DNA from: a bacterium
GTDB taxonomy: Bacteria > Armatimonadota > UBA5829
Reading direction: 5' to 3'
DNA: 64,000 nucleotides
Assembly: GCA_021371935.1 (NCBI GenBank)
Contig: JAJFVF010000019.1
Coordinates: forward strand, 1-64,000
Shown here: positions 15,208-23,352 of the stretch, one piece after another
How positions within the stretch are numbered: the stretch's first letter is position 1
Layout: each line of letters begins with the position of its first letter
Notes under the pieces: model-generated
Told to the model about the DNA's origin: nothing
The model's input: the letters and a program-made list of their open reading frames with translations, nothing else
Database searches by the model: none
Made by a program: the position numbers and the translations under genes

Positions 15208-16152
15208 ATGTCTGATATAGAGAACAAGATTCGAGAAGAAGCAAAAAAAGCGCTTGAAAGCAGTGATCTCAGCGTTGTCATAGGCTGGGGCGCGGGCAGC
15301 GTGCCGTTCAAGACTACGCCTGTGTTCATAGATAAGGCCGAGGATGTAGACAAACTCGTCTGGAATCCTGCATGCGTCAACAACCTGGCTATATATCTGC
15401 CTAAGTTGGCTGCAGACAAGAAAGTCGGTATAGTAGCCAAACCATGCGACATCAGGAGCATAATTGCTCTCATCCAGGAAAAGCAGATCAAGCGTGAGAA
15501 CGTGTATATAATTGGTTTGGGATGTGCAGGTGTTGTGGATGCATTCAATCTCGACAGCCAGGACTTCCATCTGCAGGATGTAACAGGTCTGGATTGGACG
15601 AATGAAGGCCTGAAAGTCAGCACGACGAGCTGCGACTATACGCTTTCCTGTTCAGACTGCCTGCGCGATATGTGTCTTGTGTGCACCAAGCGTGAGCCTG
15701 CAATGTTCGATGTCAAGCTGGGTGAAGCCGCCAAGCCATCGGAAATCCGTGAGAGCCTGATCCCGGAGCTTGCCGAGGAGCGCAAAGCGTATTGGAATGA
15801 ACAGTTCTCGAAATGCATTAGGTGCTATGCATGCCGCCAGGTCTGCCCTGCTTGTTACTGCAAGGTCTGCTTTGCCGACCGAGTCGAGCCTAAGTGGACC
15901 GCGAAGAAAGCAACTGCCGAAGAGGCATGGATGTTCCATGCCACCAGGATGATGCACTTAGTGGGACGATGCATAGGCTGCGGTGAATGCGAACGAGTGT
16001 GCCCGGTTGGCATACCCATAGCCGAGCTAGCTCGTGAGATGGCAGAGGCTGTCAAGAAGACATACGATTATGAGGCTGGCGACCCGAATCAGGAATCTCC
16101 CGTGCTGGGTCAGTATAATGAAAACGATTTTGACCCTGCGCATCATGGGTAG
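15208..16152 (+). CDS. flxC: FrhB-like/4Fe-4S dicluster subunit (FlxC candidate)
   Basis: A 314-residue iron-sulfur flavoprotein-type subunit. The N-terminal half resembles the coenzyme F420 hydrogenase/dehydrogenase beta-subunit family (VGIVAKPCDIRSIIALIQE, then IIGLGCAGV). A cysteine cluster CSDCLRDMCLVC follows, then a ferredoxin-like half with CIRCYACRQVCPACYC and CIGCGECERVCPVG. The order in the run (flxD, this gene, an AsrA-like gene, an AsrB-like gene) supports FlxC of the NADH dehydrogenase/heterodisulfide reductase complex. The family is certain; the Flx letter is tentative. Confidence 0.82.
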   Translation: MSDIENKIREEAKKALESSDLSVVIGWGAGSVPFKTTPVFIDKAEDVDKLVWNPACVNNLAIYLPKLAADKKVGIVAKPCDIRSIIALIQEKQIKRENVYIIGLGCAGVVDAFNLDSQDFHLQDVTGLDWTNEGLKVSTTSCDYTLSCSDCLRDMCLVCTKREPAMFDVKLGEAAKPSEIRESLIPELAEERKAYWNEQFSKCIRCYACRQVCPACYCKVCFADRVEPKWTAKKATAEEAWMFHATRMMHLVGRCIGCGECERVCPVGIPIAELAREMAEAVKKTYDYEAGDPNQESPVLGQYNENDFDPAHHG

Positions 16153-16194
16153 GTGTGAGGTTTCGGGTGCCGGGTGCTGGTAATGGGTGAGCGG
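16153..16194 (+). repeat. Heptamer array, GTGCCGG-type (left of four-helix gene)
   Basis: Six units (GTGTGAG, GTTTCGG, GTGCCGG, GTGCTGG, TAATGGG, TGAGCGG) immediately after the flxC stop. The reverse complement of these units recurs on the other side of the broken four-helix gene. Confidence 0.8.
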
Positions 16195-16206
16195 ATAATA
16201 AAATAG

Positions 16207-16580
16207 ATGGCTGAAAACATTAAAAGTTATCGAGACTTGAGGGTTTGGCAATCCGGCATTGACCTGGTGGAACTGATTTATAAGGTCACAAGTGACTTTC
16301 CAAAATCTGAGACGTATGGTCTGGCGAGTCAGATGCAGCGAGCGGCCGTTTCCGTTCCATCCAATATTGCCGAGGGGCAAGCTCGCGAGCATTTGAAAGA
16401 GTACCTACATCATAATCAATGGCTCAGGGTTCCATTGCCGAACTCGATACTCAGACAGAGATAGCACTCAGGCTTGGATATATTGCATTTGACATCTCAC
16501 AAGAGATTACAAAGCAATCAACAATGCTTGGAAAGCAGCTTTATGCTTTGCGTAATGCTTTATTAAGAAATGCAGGCTGA
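16207..16580 (+). pseudogene. Frameshifted four-helix-bundle (S23-like, TIGR02436) protein gene
   Basis: The first frame encodes KSYRDLRVWQSGIDLVELIY through PSNIAEGQAREHLKEYLHH, the hallmark of the 23S-IVS/four-helix-bundle family. Around 16413-16418 the frame is lost. Continuation in the next frame from ATG 16419 gives MAQGSIAELDTQTEIALRLG and a normal C-terminus ending at 16580. A single missing base explains it: the expected S-x-A-x-GS-x-AELxTQ motif is split across the break. The intact product would be about 124 residues. Family role is unknown. The gene is bracketed by heptamer arrays that are inverted copies of each other. Confidence 0.85.
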
Positions 16581-16596
16581 TTGGAACGGGAATTCT

Positions 16597-16624
16597 GACA
16601 CCCGGTACCCGACACCCGGCACCA
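16597..16624 (+). repeat. Heptamer array, GACACCC-type (right of four-helix gene)
   Basis: Four units GACACCC, GGTACCC, GACACCC, GGCACCA, ending at the AGAAGG ribosome site of the next gene. Reverse-complemented, they match the GGGTGCCGGGTG stretch at 16164-16177. Confidence 0.8.
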
Positions 16625-16635
16625 AGAAGGTACAT

Positions 16636-17682
16636 ATGAGCGAGAAAATCATCTCAAAAGATAAAACTCAGGATTGGATAGCTGCACTGATGCAGTCACA
16701 TATAATTGTGGCTCCTATGGAGCGTAAAGACGCACCTGCTGAGTTCAGGGAAATCAAGGCCGGTGACGAGCCGATTATCGACGGCAGCAAATCCATGATG
16801 CCGCCCAAAGACTGGTTCCTGCCGCGCTATGAGACTTTGTTCAAGGTCTGCAGAGGCGCTGAGGGACCGAAGGTCGAACCGGCAGTTCCAGAGTGTAAAT
16901 CTACGGTTGTGCTGGGTATGTGGCTGCCCGATGCTGCGGCAATTCGTGTGTTGGATCAGGTGTTTCTGGATGACAAATTCAAAGATCCGTATTATGCTGC
17001 TCGCCGCGAGAACACAGTGCTGGTGGCCGTAATGCCTGCCGAAAAGCGTTGGAGTTGGTTCTGCAATTCTGTGGATGATGTCGAGAAATGGAAAGACAGT
17101 GTCGATGTGCTTATGTATGACCTCGGCGACAAATTCTATGTCGAGGGCATCAGCGCAAAGGGTGAGGAAATTATCACGGGGGCATATTTTGGTGAGCCGA
17201 GTGAGGCTGATACGATAGCTCGCAATCAAGTTTGGGACCTCTTCGCCAAGTGCGAGAAGCTGCCGTTTGCAGGCAAGGCGTTGTATGACAATCTCGCTTG
17301 GGAAGACCCGGTCTGGGACGAAATTTCGCAGAAGTGCATTGCCTGTGGAATGTGCAGCTATATGTGTCCGAGCTGCTCGTGCTTCGATATACAGGATGAG
17401 ACCTGCGGCTCGTGCACCGAGCGCTATCGCTGCCGTGACACCTGCCAGTTTGAAGACTTTACACTTATGGGCGCCGGTCATAACCCGCGCAACAATCAGC
17501 TCCCGCGCTCACGCCAGAGGCTATTGCATAAGTTCAAGTATCAGCATGAGCAGTTCGGTGTAGTTGGCTGCACGGGCTGCGGTCGATGCGTGGAGTTGTG
17601 CCCGGTGAACGTGGACATCCGCGACGTGCTTACTCGTACATGCTCGAAAGAGCGTGCTGAGGAGCCGGTAAAAGCAGATTGA
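16636..17682 (+). CDS. flxB: 4Fe-4S dicluster subunit related to AsrA (FlxB candidate)
   Basis: A 348-residue protein related to anaerobic sulfite reductase subunit A and FlxB. The N-terminal 230 residues hold the AsrA-like domain (SHIIVAPMERKDAPAEF, DWFLPRYETLFK). The C-terminus has two 4Fe-4S motifs, CIACGMCSYMCPSCSC and CTGCGRCVELCPVNV, separated by an extra cysteine-rich insertion CGSCTERYRCRDTC. The ATG at 16636 has AGAAGG 8 bases upstream; upstream in-frame residues are encoded by the heptamer array and rejected. It should carry electrons between the NADH-oxidising subunit (18193) and the MvhD-like subunit. Confidence 0.82.
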   Translation: MSEKIISKDKTQDWIAALMQSHIIVAPMERKDAPAEFREIKAGDEPIIDGSKSMMPPKDWFLPRYETLFKVCRGAEGPKVEPAVPECKSTVVLGMWLPDAAAIRVLDQVFLDDKFKDPYYAARRENTVLVAVMPAEKRWSWFCNSVDDVEKWKDSVDVLMYDLGDKFYVEGISAKGEEIITGAYFGEPSEADTIARNQVWDLFAKCEKLPFAGKALYDNLAWEDPVWDEISQKCIACGMCSYMCPSCSCFDIQDETCGSCTERYRCRDTCQFEDFTLMGAGHNPRNNQLPRSRQRLLHKFKYQHEQFGVVGCTGCGRCVELCPVNVDIRDVLTRTCSKERAEEPVKAD

Positions 17683-17713
17683 AGCATTAATCCTAAAGTT
17701 TTTGTTCACACAT

Positions 17714-17800
17714 AGTAATTCCGAACTTATAATCCGAATTGCAGTATTGTATTGATTGAGATGTATCAGCAATTCGGATTAGTGAGGAATCTGCTTTGCG
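17714..17800 (+). repeat. Repeat U, copy 5, with 13-bp internal hairpin
   Basis: Ends match the U family (AATTCCGAAC ... GTGAGGAATCTGCTTTG). The centre is expanded to a perfect inverted repeat TAATCCGAATTGC (17730-17742) / GCAATTCGGATTA (17769-17781) with a 26-nt loop. The closest relative is at 34960. Confidence 0.85.
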
Positions 17801-17931
17801 CGTGGTGGACGTTCGCTTGGAACAGTTTGCGGAGATGCTTCAGAACATGTTAGTTTCATCAATTTGTATCGGGAACAAGTTTCTGCTACACCGAGCGTGG
17901 TAATCTGATTCATGGTGTATAGGAGCTACAA

Positions 17932-18177
17932 ATGAACAGAATCTTCACGTGGTTGCTGATTATTATGACAGTCGTTGTGGGCTTATATCTAGTATTGTTT
18001 CCTGTCGCTTTGGATTCGCATGCTAAGGATCCATCGAACTTCCATGCGAGGGAGAATCTGTTTCGTTTACTGCCAACAGACGCCAATATTTGGTTTATCC
18101 GGTGCCTTGGCATAATATTATTCACTTTTGGCGTTTTCTTAGCGCGATCAGAGATTGCGCAGGCAAGACGTCGTTAG
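17932..18177 (+). CDS. Small two-span membrane protein
   Basis: An 81-residue protein with hydrophobic helices at about 5-27 and 56-72 and a basic C-terminus (ARSEIAQARRR). AGGAGC lies 8 bases before the ATG. It sits between flxB and flxA and ends 15 bases before flxA, so it is cotranscribed and perhaps translationally linked to it. No known family is recognised; a link to the soluble Flx complex is not evident. Confidence 0.6.
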   Translation: MNRIFTWLLIIMTVVVGLYLVLFPVALDSHAKDPSNFHARENLFRLLPTDANIWFIRCLGIILFTFGVFLARSEIAQARRR

Positions 18178-18192
18178 ATTGGGTGTAATAAC

Positions 18193-19056
18193 ATGACACA
18201 AACAACAACTGAAAAATCAAGCACGCATGCGTGCACATGCAATCCGTACGAGCCGAAGCTGGCCGTAATCGAGAAGATAATCGAGGAGACTTGGGACACA
18301 AAGACTTTCAGGGTGGTCTTCCAAGACGAGCAGCTTTGCGAGAGCTTCCATTACGAGCCCGGTCAGTTTCAGGAGGTCTCGGTGTTTGGGGTAGGGGAGT
18401 CTACATTCTGCCTGACCTCCAGCGCCACCCGCAAGGGCTATATCGAGTTCTCTGTGAAGAAAGTGGGGTCTGTAACGGAGGCTCTTCATGAGATGAGCGA
18501 GGGCGATATAGTGGGAATCCGTGCGCCGCTTGGTAACTGGTTCCCATATAACGAGTGGAAGGGCAAGAACCTGCTCTTTATAGGAGGCGGCATCGGCATG
18601 GCTCCTATGCGCTCGCTGCTCAATTTCTGCCTGGACAACCGCGCAGACTATGCGGATATCATGACCATATACGGCGCTCGCACTCCCGGTGATCTTTGCT
18701 ACAAGTATGAGTATGACGAGTGGAATACCAAGGGCAAACTGTATTTGACGGTAGACCAGGGCGATGACGACTGGAAAGACCATGTCGGCCATGTTCCCGG
18801 TTATCTCAAGGAACTTGCTCCAAAACCGGAGAACACGATTGCTATCACGTGCGGTCCTCCCATTATGATAAAGTTCGCATTGGTGGAACTGGCCAATCTC
18901 GGGTTTACCAACGAGCAGATTTACACCACGCTCGAGATGAAGATGAAATGCGGCATAGGCAAGTGTGGGCGATGTAATATTGGCAGCAAATTTGTCTGCC
19001 TTGACGGTCCAGTCTTCTCATATGCCGAAATCAAGGAGCTTCCGCCTGAGTTCTAG
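18193..19056 (+). CDS. flxA: FAD/NAD(P)H oxidoreductase with 2Fe-2S tail (FlxA, AsrB-like)
   Basis: A 287-residue ferredoxin-NADP reductase-type protein of the AsrB/HydG-gamma/FlxA group. The N-terminal beta-barrel has the flavin-binding YEPGQFQEVSV, with FCLTSSATR behind it. The Rossmann half has LLFIGGGIGMAPMRSLL and ITCGPPIMIKFAL. The C-terminus binds an iron-sulfur cluster through CGIGKCGRCNIG and FVCLDGP. It is the probable NAD(P)H entry point of the complex formed with FlxBCD and HdrABC. Last gene of the co-directional run. Confidence 0.88.
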   Translation: MTQTTTEKSSTHACTCNPYEPKLAVIEKIIEETWDTKTFRVVFQDEQLCESFHYEPGQFQEVSVFGVGESTFCLTSSATRKGYIEFSVKKVGSVTEALHEMSEGDIVGIRAPLGNWFPYNEWKGKNLLFIGGGIGMAPMRSLLNFCLDNRADYADIMTIYGARTPGDLCYKYEYDEWNTKGKLYLTVDQGDDDWKDHVGHVPGYLKELAPKPENTIAITCGPPIMIKFALVELANLGFTNEQIYTTLEMKMKCGIGKCGRCNIGSKFVCLDGPVFSYAEIKELPPEF

Positions 19057-19172
19057 TTTACGAAAACGGTTTAATGGTCGGATAGTTCATAGTCTTACGA
19101 TCAAAAACACCTCGATTTTACGAGAGCAAATAGAGCTCAGAAGGAGTTTCCCTTCCCGGTAAGCTTATTACT

Positions 19173-19198
19173 GGGAGGGCGAAGCTCCTGCTGAGCCG
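19173..19198 (+). repeat. Dispersed repeat R, copy 4
   Basis: GGGAGGGCGAAGCTC, CTGCT, GAGCCG, between the convergent flxA and minus-strand 19236 genes; one stem mismatch. Confidence 0.72.
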
Positions 19199-19235
19199 AA
19201 CTGAAACCTATCAAACCGAAATCCGACGCAGTATT

Positions 19236-19790
19236 CTACAATACCTTATCACCTGAAATTGTTGGTCCCGCGCCCGATGTATTATTGGCCGATTGATAGT
19301 CGTGTATAAATTCGTCAACTACTTCACCCACGGTATCGCTCAGATGCCCGACATTCTCCGGACTGACTACAGCCACAATCCCGCTTGCCCAGGTTGTTGC
19401 AGGGCAGGGTTTGTCCGGGTTGCGGGCAAGTGTAGTGACCTGAATCAGCTCTGCGTCGATGCTGCAGGCGTGCACTCCGGTCTTGCTCTTGATCGAACTC
19501 AGTGCAATCAAAAGAATGCCGTCCTTTGACGAGAGTGAATCGCTCTTAGGCAGCATTTTTATTCCGGCAGTGTTAAGTTTTTTTGTAACCGCCGATTTCA
19601 GCATATCAACTGTAAGCCCATCTTTCATAATTTCTGGGCTGATAGTCTGGACGATCACATATACTCCGTTCAGTCCGCGTAGTGAATCGAGTTCAAAGTC
19701 AGTGCGTGCTCCCCAGGCCATTCCCGAAGCCATAAGCCCGAGGAAAACTATTATGATAACAGCCGTAAGGCTCGTCTTTGCCCCAGCCAT
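19236..19790 (-). CDS. Exported protein of unknown function
   Basis: A 184-residue protein. The start at 19790 follows GGAGGTGG by 3-4 bases on the minus strand; the frame stays open further upstream without a ribosome site. An N-terminal signal or anchor helix (SLTAVIIIVFLGLMASGMAWG) precedes an alpha/beta domain with GVYVIVQTISPEI, LKSAVTKKLNTAGIKML and a Cys-containing IDAELIQV strand region. The helix-strand pattern suggests periplasmic, perhaps lipoprotein-assembly-like, domains but no family is assigned. It is divergent from alanine dehydrogenase. Confidence 0.6.
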   Translation of the reverse strand: MAGAKTSLTAVIIIVFLGLMASGMAWGARTDFELDSLRGLNGVYVIVQTISPEIMKDGLTVDMLKSAVTKKLNTAGIKMLPKSDSLSSKDGILLIALSSIKSKTGVHACSIDAELIQVTTLARNPDKPCPATTWASGIVAVVSPENVGHLSDTVGEVVDEFIHDYQSANNTSGAGPTISGDKVL

Positions 19791-19900
19791 TTTCCACCTC
19801 CACGAGACGACTGTGGACACATCTCCAGTCGTCCTACAAAGATAGGTTACCCAATGGCGGGGCATGGTTTCTATGATATTTCACATTTTTTGCAATACGC

Positions 19901-19930
19901 TTGCCGGTTGATGCCGGACGGACGTATAAT
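19901..19930 (+). promoter_or_regulatory. Predicted promoter of alanine dehydrogenase
   Basis: TTGCCG (19901-19906), 18-nt spacer, perfect TATAAT (19925-19930). The leader to the ATG at 20050 would be about 115 nt. The region between is AT-rich and contains no further element I can name. Confidence 0.5.
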
Positions 19931-20049
19931 GCTACATAAAATATTATATAATATAGTTGCAGGCTATATGGGTAAAGCGTTATGCTTTATAGTATATTGC
20001 GCCGGGTTACAGCTTGAACCGGGCGGCAGGTTTTTCAGGGGGGATTGTA

Positions 20050-21174
20050 ATGATAGTAGGTGTTCCAAAAGAGACGAAAGAGGGTGAGTATCGCGTATCT
20101 ATGGTTCCTGCGATAGTGGAGTCACTGGTCAGTGGCGGCCATGATGTTGTGGTTGAGACCGATGCGGGTCGAGGGAGCGGTGTGGCGGATGATGCATACA
20201 CCGAGGCCGGTGCGCGTATGGTCAGTCGAGCTGAGGAAGTATTCGCGGCTGCGGATATGATCGTGAAGGTAAAGGAACCAATCCCGAGCGAATACCCTTT
20301 GATACGCAAGGGCCAGGTGATTTTCACATTCTTTCATTTTGCCGCAAGTGAAGAGCTGACACGCGCCATGGTCGATAGTGAGGCAGTATGCATTGCGTAT
20401 GAGACAATCGAGGAATCAGACGGTTCTCTGCCGATACTGACGCCGATGAGCGAGGTAGCGGGCCGTATGGCTGTTCAAGAAGGCGCAAAGTACCTTGAGA
20501 GGCCGATGGAGGGCAGGGGCATCCTGCTTGGCGGTGTGCCCGGTGTCGCTCCTGCAAATGTGGCGATAATAGGCGGAGGCATAGCCGGCTCCAACGCAGC
20601 CAAGATGGCCGCCGGGTTGGGTGCGAATGTGACAGTGCTTGATGTCAACCTGGACAGACTCAGATACCTGGACGATGTAATGCCTGCCAATGTCCGCACG
20701 ATCATGTCGGACAGCTATAACATTCGCATGGTTTTGCGTGAATCTGACCTGGTTATTGGAGCGGTGCTGCGCCATGGTGCGCGCACGCCGGTTCTTGTCA
20801 CTCGGGATATGCTCAGGCTGATGAAACCGAGGTCAGTGCTGGTCGATATTGCAGTCGACCAGGGTGGGATATTCGAGTCGAGCCGTCCGACGACGCATGC
20901 GAACCCAGTTTTTGTTGAGGAGGGTGTGGTGCACTACTGCGTCGCGAATATGCCTGGTGCGGTGGCAGGCACATCTACTTACGCGCTTACAAACAGCACT
21001 GGCCGATATATCATTGAGCTTGCGAACAAAGGCTGGCATCGTGCGATGCGAGAAAGCAGCCAGCTCAAGGGCGGTTTGAACATTGCGTGCGGCAGTGTTA
21101 TATTGTCCGAGGTGGCTGAGCTTTTTAGCTACGAGCGCGCTGAGTTGGGCAGTATATGCAAAAAAGTTGTATAG
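20050..21174 (+). CDS. ald: Alanine dehydrogenase
   Basis: A 374-residue NAD-dependent alanine dehydrogenase (alanine to pyruvate, ammonia and NADH). Hallmarks: MIVGVPKETKEGEYRVSMVP at the N-terminus, the substrate-region KVKEP, TPMSEVAGRMAVQEGAKYLE, the NAD glycine motif GGGIAGSNAAKMA, and VDIAVDQGGIFE with AVAGTSTYALTN near the end. Length equals the family norm. AGGGGGGA lies upstream of the ATG at 20050. Monocistronic between its own promoter and the pseudopilin promoter. Confidence 0.97.
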   Translation: MIVGVPKETKEGEYRVSMVPAIVESLVSGGHDVVVETDAGRGSGVADDAYTEAGARMVSRAEEVFAAADMIVKVKEPIPSEYPLIRKGQVIFTFFHFAASEELTRAMVDSEAVCIAYETIEESDGSLPILTPMSEVAGRMAVQEGAKYLERPMEGRGILLGGVPGVAPANVAIIGGGIAGSNAAKMAAGLGANVTVLDVNLDRLRYLDDVMPANVRTIMSDSYNIRMVLRESDLVIGAVLRHGARTPVLVTRDMLRLMKPRSVLVDIAVDQGGIFESSRPTTHANPVFVEEGVVHYCVANMPGAVAGTSTYALTNSTGRYIIELANKGWHRAMRESSQLKGGLNIACGSVILSEVAELFSYERAELGSICKKVV

Positions 21175-21178
21175 GTCA

Positions 21179-21207
21179 TTGACAAACAGCCGTATTGGAA
21201 CCATAAT
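21179..21207 (+). promoter_or_regulatory. Predicted promoter of the pseudopilin gene
   Basis: Perfect TTGACA (21179-21184), 17-nt spacer, CATAAT (21202-21207). Begins 4 bases after the ald stop and gives a leader of about 105 nt. Confidence 0.6.
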
Positions 21208-21319
21208 AAGATTACTGGGAAATGAGCATTGTTGTGTGATGTGAGTGCATTTGTAACACAAAATAACAATCCATATTACTATATATAGAGCATACTTTTG
21301 CACTCGGGAGGGTTTTGTT

Positions 21320-22015
21320 ATGAAAAAAGGGTTTACCTTAATCGAGTTGCTGGTTGTTATAGCGATAATTGCCATACTTGCGGCGATACTCTTTCCTGTG
21401 TTTACCAGCGCAAAACAGACTGCGAACCGTGCGTCATGTTTGAGCAACATAGGTCAGGTCGGCAAATCAATCCAGGCGTATGCCAGTGATAATAGTGGCA
21501 GGATACCCAAGTGGTATGATGGAACGCATACTTGGGACAAAGCTATCTGGGATTACCTGAAGAACAAGAAAGTGCTCACCTGTCCTGTCAACAAAAAGCC
21601 CGGCTACGAATATGTCCGTTCCTACGCGATGCCAAAAAACATCTCGGGTGAGGCCGTGGAGCAGGCGCCGAAAATCTCTGCGACAGTGCTGCTTTTTGAA
21701 AAAGGTTCTCGGGTAATATTCGAGATGGGAGACTCCTGCGGTGAGTGGTTCAGTCAAACGACCGGCGCCGATTTGGACCCATCGAACAAGTATTGGCATA
21801 ACGGTGGCAAGACATTTGCTTTTTGCGATGGGCATGCGGCGTTCTTCAAGTATCCGGGAGGGCCTTTCAGTTACAACTACGAGAATAATTTCACAGCCTG
21901 GTCAGGTAACTATGTTCACAATCCGGGCTATGGCAGTCCCGGTTACTGTGGCTTTGCAGACTCAACGGGCGCGGGTGACGTTGGATCAGTTACGGGTGCA
22001 AATTTGCCGAGGTAG
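21320..22015 (+). CDS. Type II-like pseudopilin with H-x9-DG motif (DUF1559-type)
   Basis: A 231-residue prepilin-like protein. The class III signal MKKGFTLIELLVVIAIIAIL has the prepilin peptidase site after Gly4 and Glu at +5, followed by a single membrane helix. The C-terminal domain carries the HNGGKTFAFCDGHA segment, the H-x9-DG signature abundant in Planctomycetes and Armatimonadota. GGGAGGG precedes the ATG. No secretion-system genes are nearby; such genes are scattered in many copies in those phyla. Assembly machinery must be elsewhere. Confidence 0.9.
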   Translation: MKKGFTLIELLVVIAIIAILAAILFPVFTSAKQTANRASCLSNIGQVGKSIQAYASDNSGRIPKWYDGTHTWDKAIWDYLKNKKVLTCPVNKKPGYEYVRSYAMPKNISGEAVEQAPKISATVLLFEKGSRVIFEMGDSCGEWFSQTTGADLDPSNKYWHNGGKTFAFCDGHAAFFKYPGGPFSYNYENNFTAWSGNYVHNPGYGSPGYCGFADSTGAGDVGSVTGANLPR

Positions 22016-22020
22016 CAATA

Positions 22021-23268
22021 TCATTCCGGTTCGATCAAGGTAACGCCATTGCCCGTCCTGGGCTTGACGAACAGCGCCAACATCACAGTCGCGATCAGTG
22101 AGGTAGCTGCGCCATAATAGAACGGCGCGCTGGGTCCGATTTTATCCCACAAGAAACCGGCTATGATGCTCGCCGGCAAAAGTGCGACTCCAGTGAAAGT
22201 ATAGTATGCTCCGACAGCGGTTCCTCGGAGATTAGCAGGTGCCAGGTCTATTGCATAGGCTCTCAGGATGCCTTCTGTCATACCGTAGTATATTCCGTAT
22301 ATAGTGAACCATATCCACACGCCCATAGTGGTGTTAATACGTGCCATTGCCGCATAGACGATTGAGAAGACCAGCCACCCTGCTATAATGACGGGACGCC
22401 TGCCGATCTTGTCCGATATTATCCCGCTCCTGAGTGAGACCAGCGCGGAGACAGCATTGAATACGACATACACCCAGAGAAACTCAAGAAACCCCATATT
22501 GATGGGTGCGCTTCTTGCACGCAGGACCAGAAATGCGTCGCTTGAGTTGCCGATAGCGAACAGGGTTACTATTACAAGAAACAGCTTAAATCGTCTGTCC
22601 AGAGATGAAAGGTTGATATCTGGCCTTGTTGTGCTGTCTTTATGAGCCTTTTCAGGCACGAAGATTACCAACACCAGCCATGCCAGCACTGCCGGGACAG
22701 TCGCTGCAAGAAATATGACGTGATATATGCTTCTATTGCGTGTGCCGAGTGCATGGGGAGTTGCCCTGCCTATCAGCATCCAGACAATAATGAGTATAAT
22801 CAGCGGACCCAATGCAGCTCCGGCAGTATCCATAGCTCTGTGCAATCCGAATGCTCTGCCCCGATTCGACTCATCGACCGCATCGGCGATAAGCACATCC
22901 CTGGGAGCGCTGCGGATTCCCTTGCCGAACCTGTCTGCAAACCTGATCCCCAGCACATCCGGCCATGATGCAGCCAGCAGGTAAAATGGTTTGGTCAGTG
23001 ACGAGAGTCCATAGCCAATTGCGGTAAGCAGTTTCGGCCTGCCGGACTTGTCGGCCAAATATCCTGCCCATACACGCAATATTGATGCCGTGCTTTCGGC
23101 AATTCCTTCAATTAGCCCGATGCTGAGCGTCGAGGCTCCTATAACGAATTTCAGGAACTGCGGCACAATCGGGATCAACATCTCGCTGGAGACATCGGTG
23201 AGGAAGCTGACGATCCCCAGTGTGAAAACAGTTTTGCCTACCCCTAAAATTTTGCGTCTTTCATTCAT
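22021..23268 (-). CDS. MFS transporter
   Basis: A 415-residue major facilitator with about 12 membrane helices. The loop between helices 2 and 3 reads GYLADKSGRPK and the equivalent in the second half SDKIGRRPV, the MFS signature. The N-terminus VSFLTDVSSEMLIPIVPQFL is typical of the family found beside sugar or drug exporters in anaerobes; the substrate cannot be told. A 9-bp inverted repeat lies 10 bases before the ATG. It is convergent with the pseudopilin gene (5-base gap). Confidence 0.88.
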   Translation of the reverse strand: MNERRKILGVGKTVFTLGIVSFLTDVSSEMLIPIVPQFLKFVIGASTLSIGLIEGIAESTASILRVWAGYLADKSGRPKLLTAIGYGLSSLTKPFYLLAASWPDVLGIRFADRFGKGIRSAPRDVLIADAVDESNRGRAFGLHRAMDTAGAALGPLIILIIVWMLIGRATPHALGTRNRSIYHVIFLAATVPAVLAWLVLVIFVPEKAHKDSTTRPDINLSSLDRRFKLFLVIVTLFAIGNSSDAFLVLRARSAPINMGFLEFLWVYVVFNAVSALVSLRSGIISDKIGRRPVIIAGWLVFSIVYAAMARINTTMGVWIWFTIYGIYYGMTEGILRAYAIDLAPANLRGTAVGAYYTFTGVALLPASIIAGFLWDKIGPSAPFYYGAATSLIATVMLALFVKPRTGNGVTLIEPE

Positions 23269-23277
23269 GGCATCAAA

Positions 23278-23300
23278 GCAATTTACGCTATGTAAATTGC
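23278..23300 (-). promoter_or_regulatory. Operator-like palindrome before the MFS gene
   Basis: A perfect 9-bp inverted repeat GCAATTTAC-GCTAT-GTAAATTGC ends 9 bases upstream of the MFS start codon, overlapping where a ribosome site would lie. It may be a repressor operator or a translation-controlling hairpin. No other copy of the full palindrome was noticed. Confidence 0.5.
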
Positions 23301-23352
23301 ACGTCTCGGTTTGGATTCCGTATTCAGAAACATGTCTCTGGCCGTAATTTAC

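Noticed and set aside
8058-16624. Heptamer arrays as a CRISPR-like array
   Set aside because: Units are 7 nt, adjacent without spacers, and no cas genes are present.
17683-17931. A tRNA or small RNA gene in the flxB spacer
   Set aside because: The long hairpin there belongs to repeat U; no cloverleaf or CCA-like pattern was found.
21320-22015. The pseudopilin as part of a local type II secretion or type IV pilus operon
   Set aside because: No ATPase, secretin, platform or peptidase gene lies nearby; it is flanked by ald and an MFS gene.
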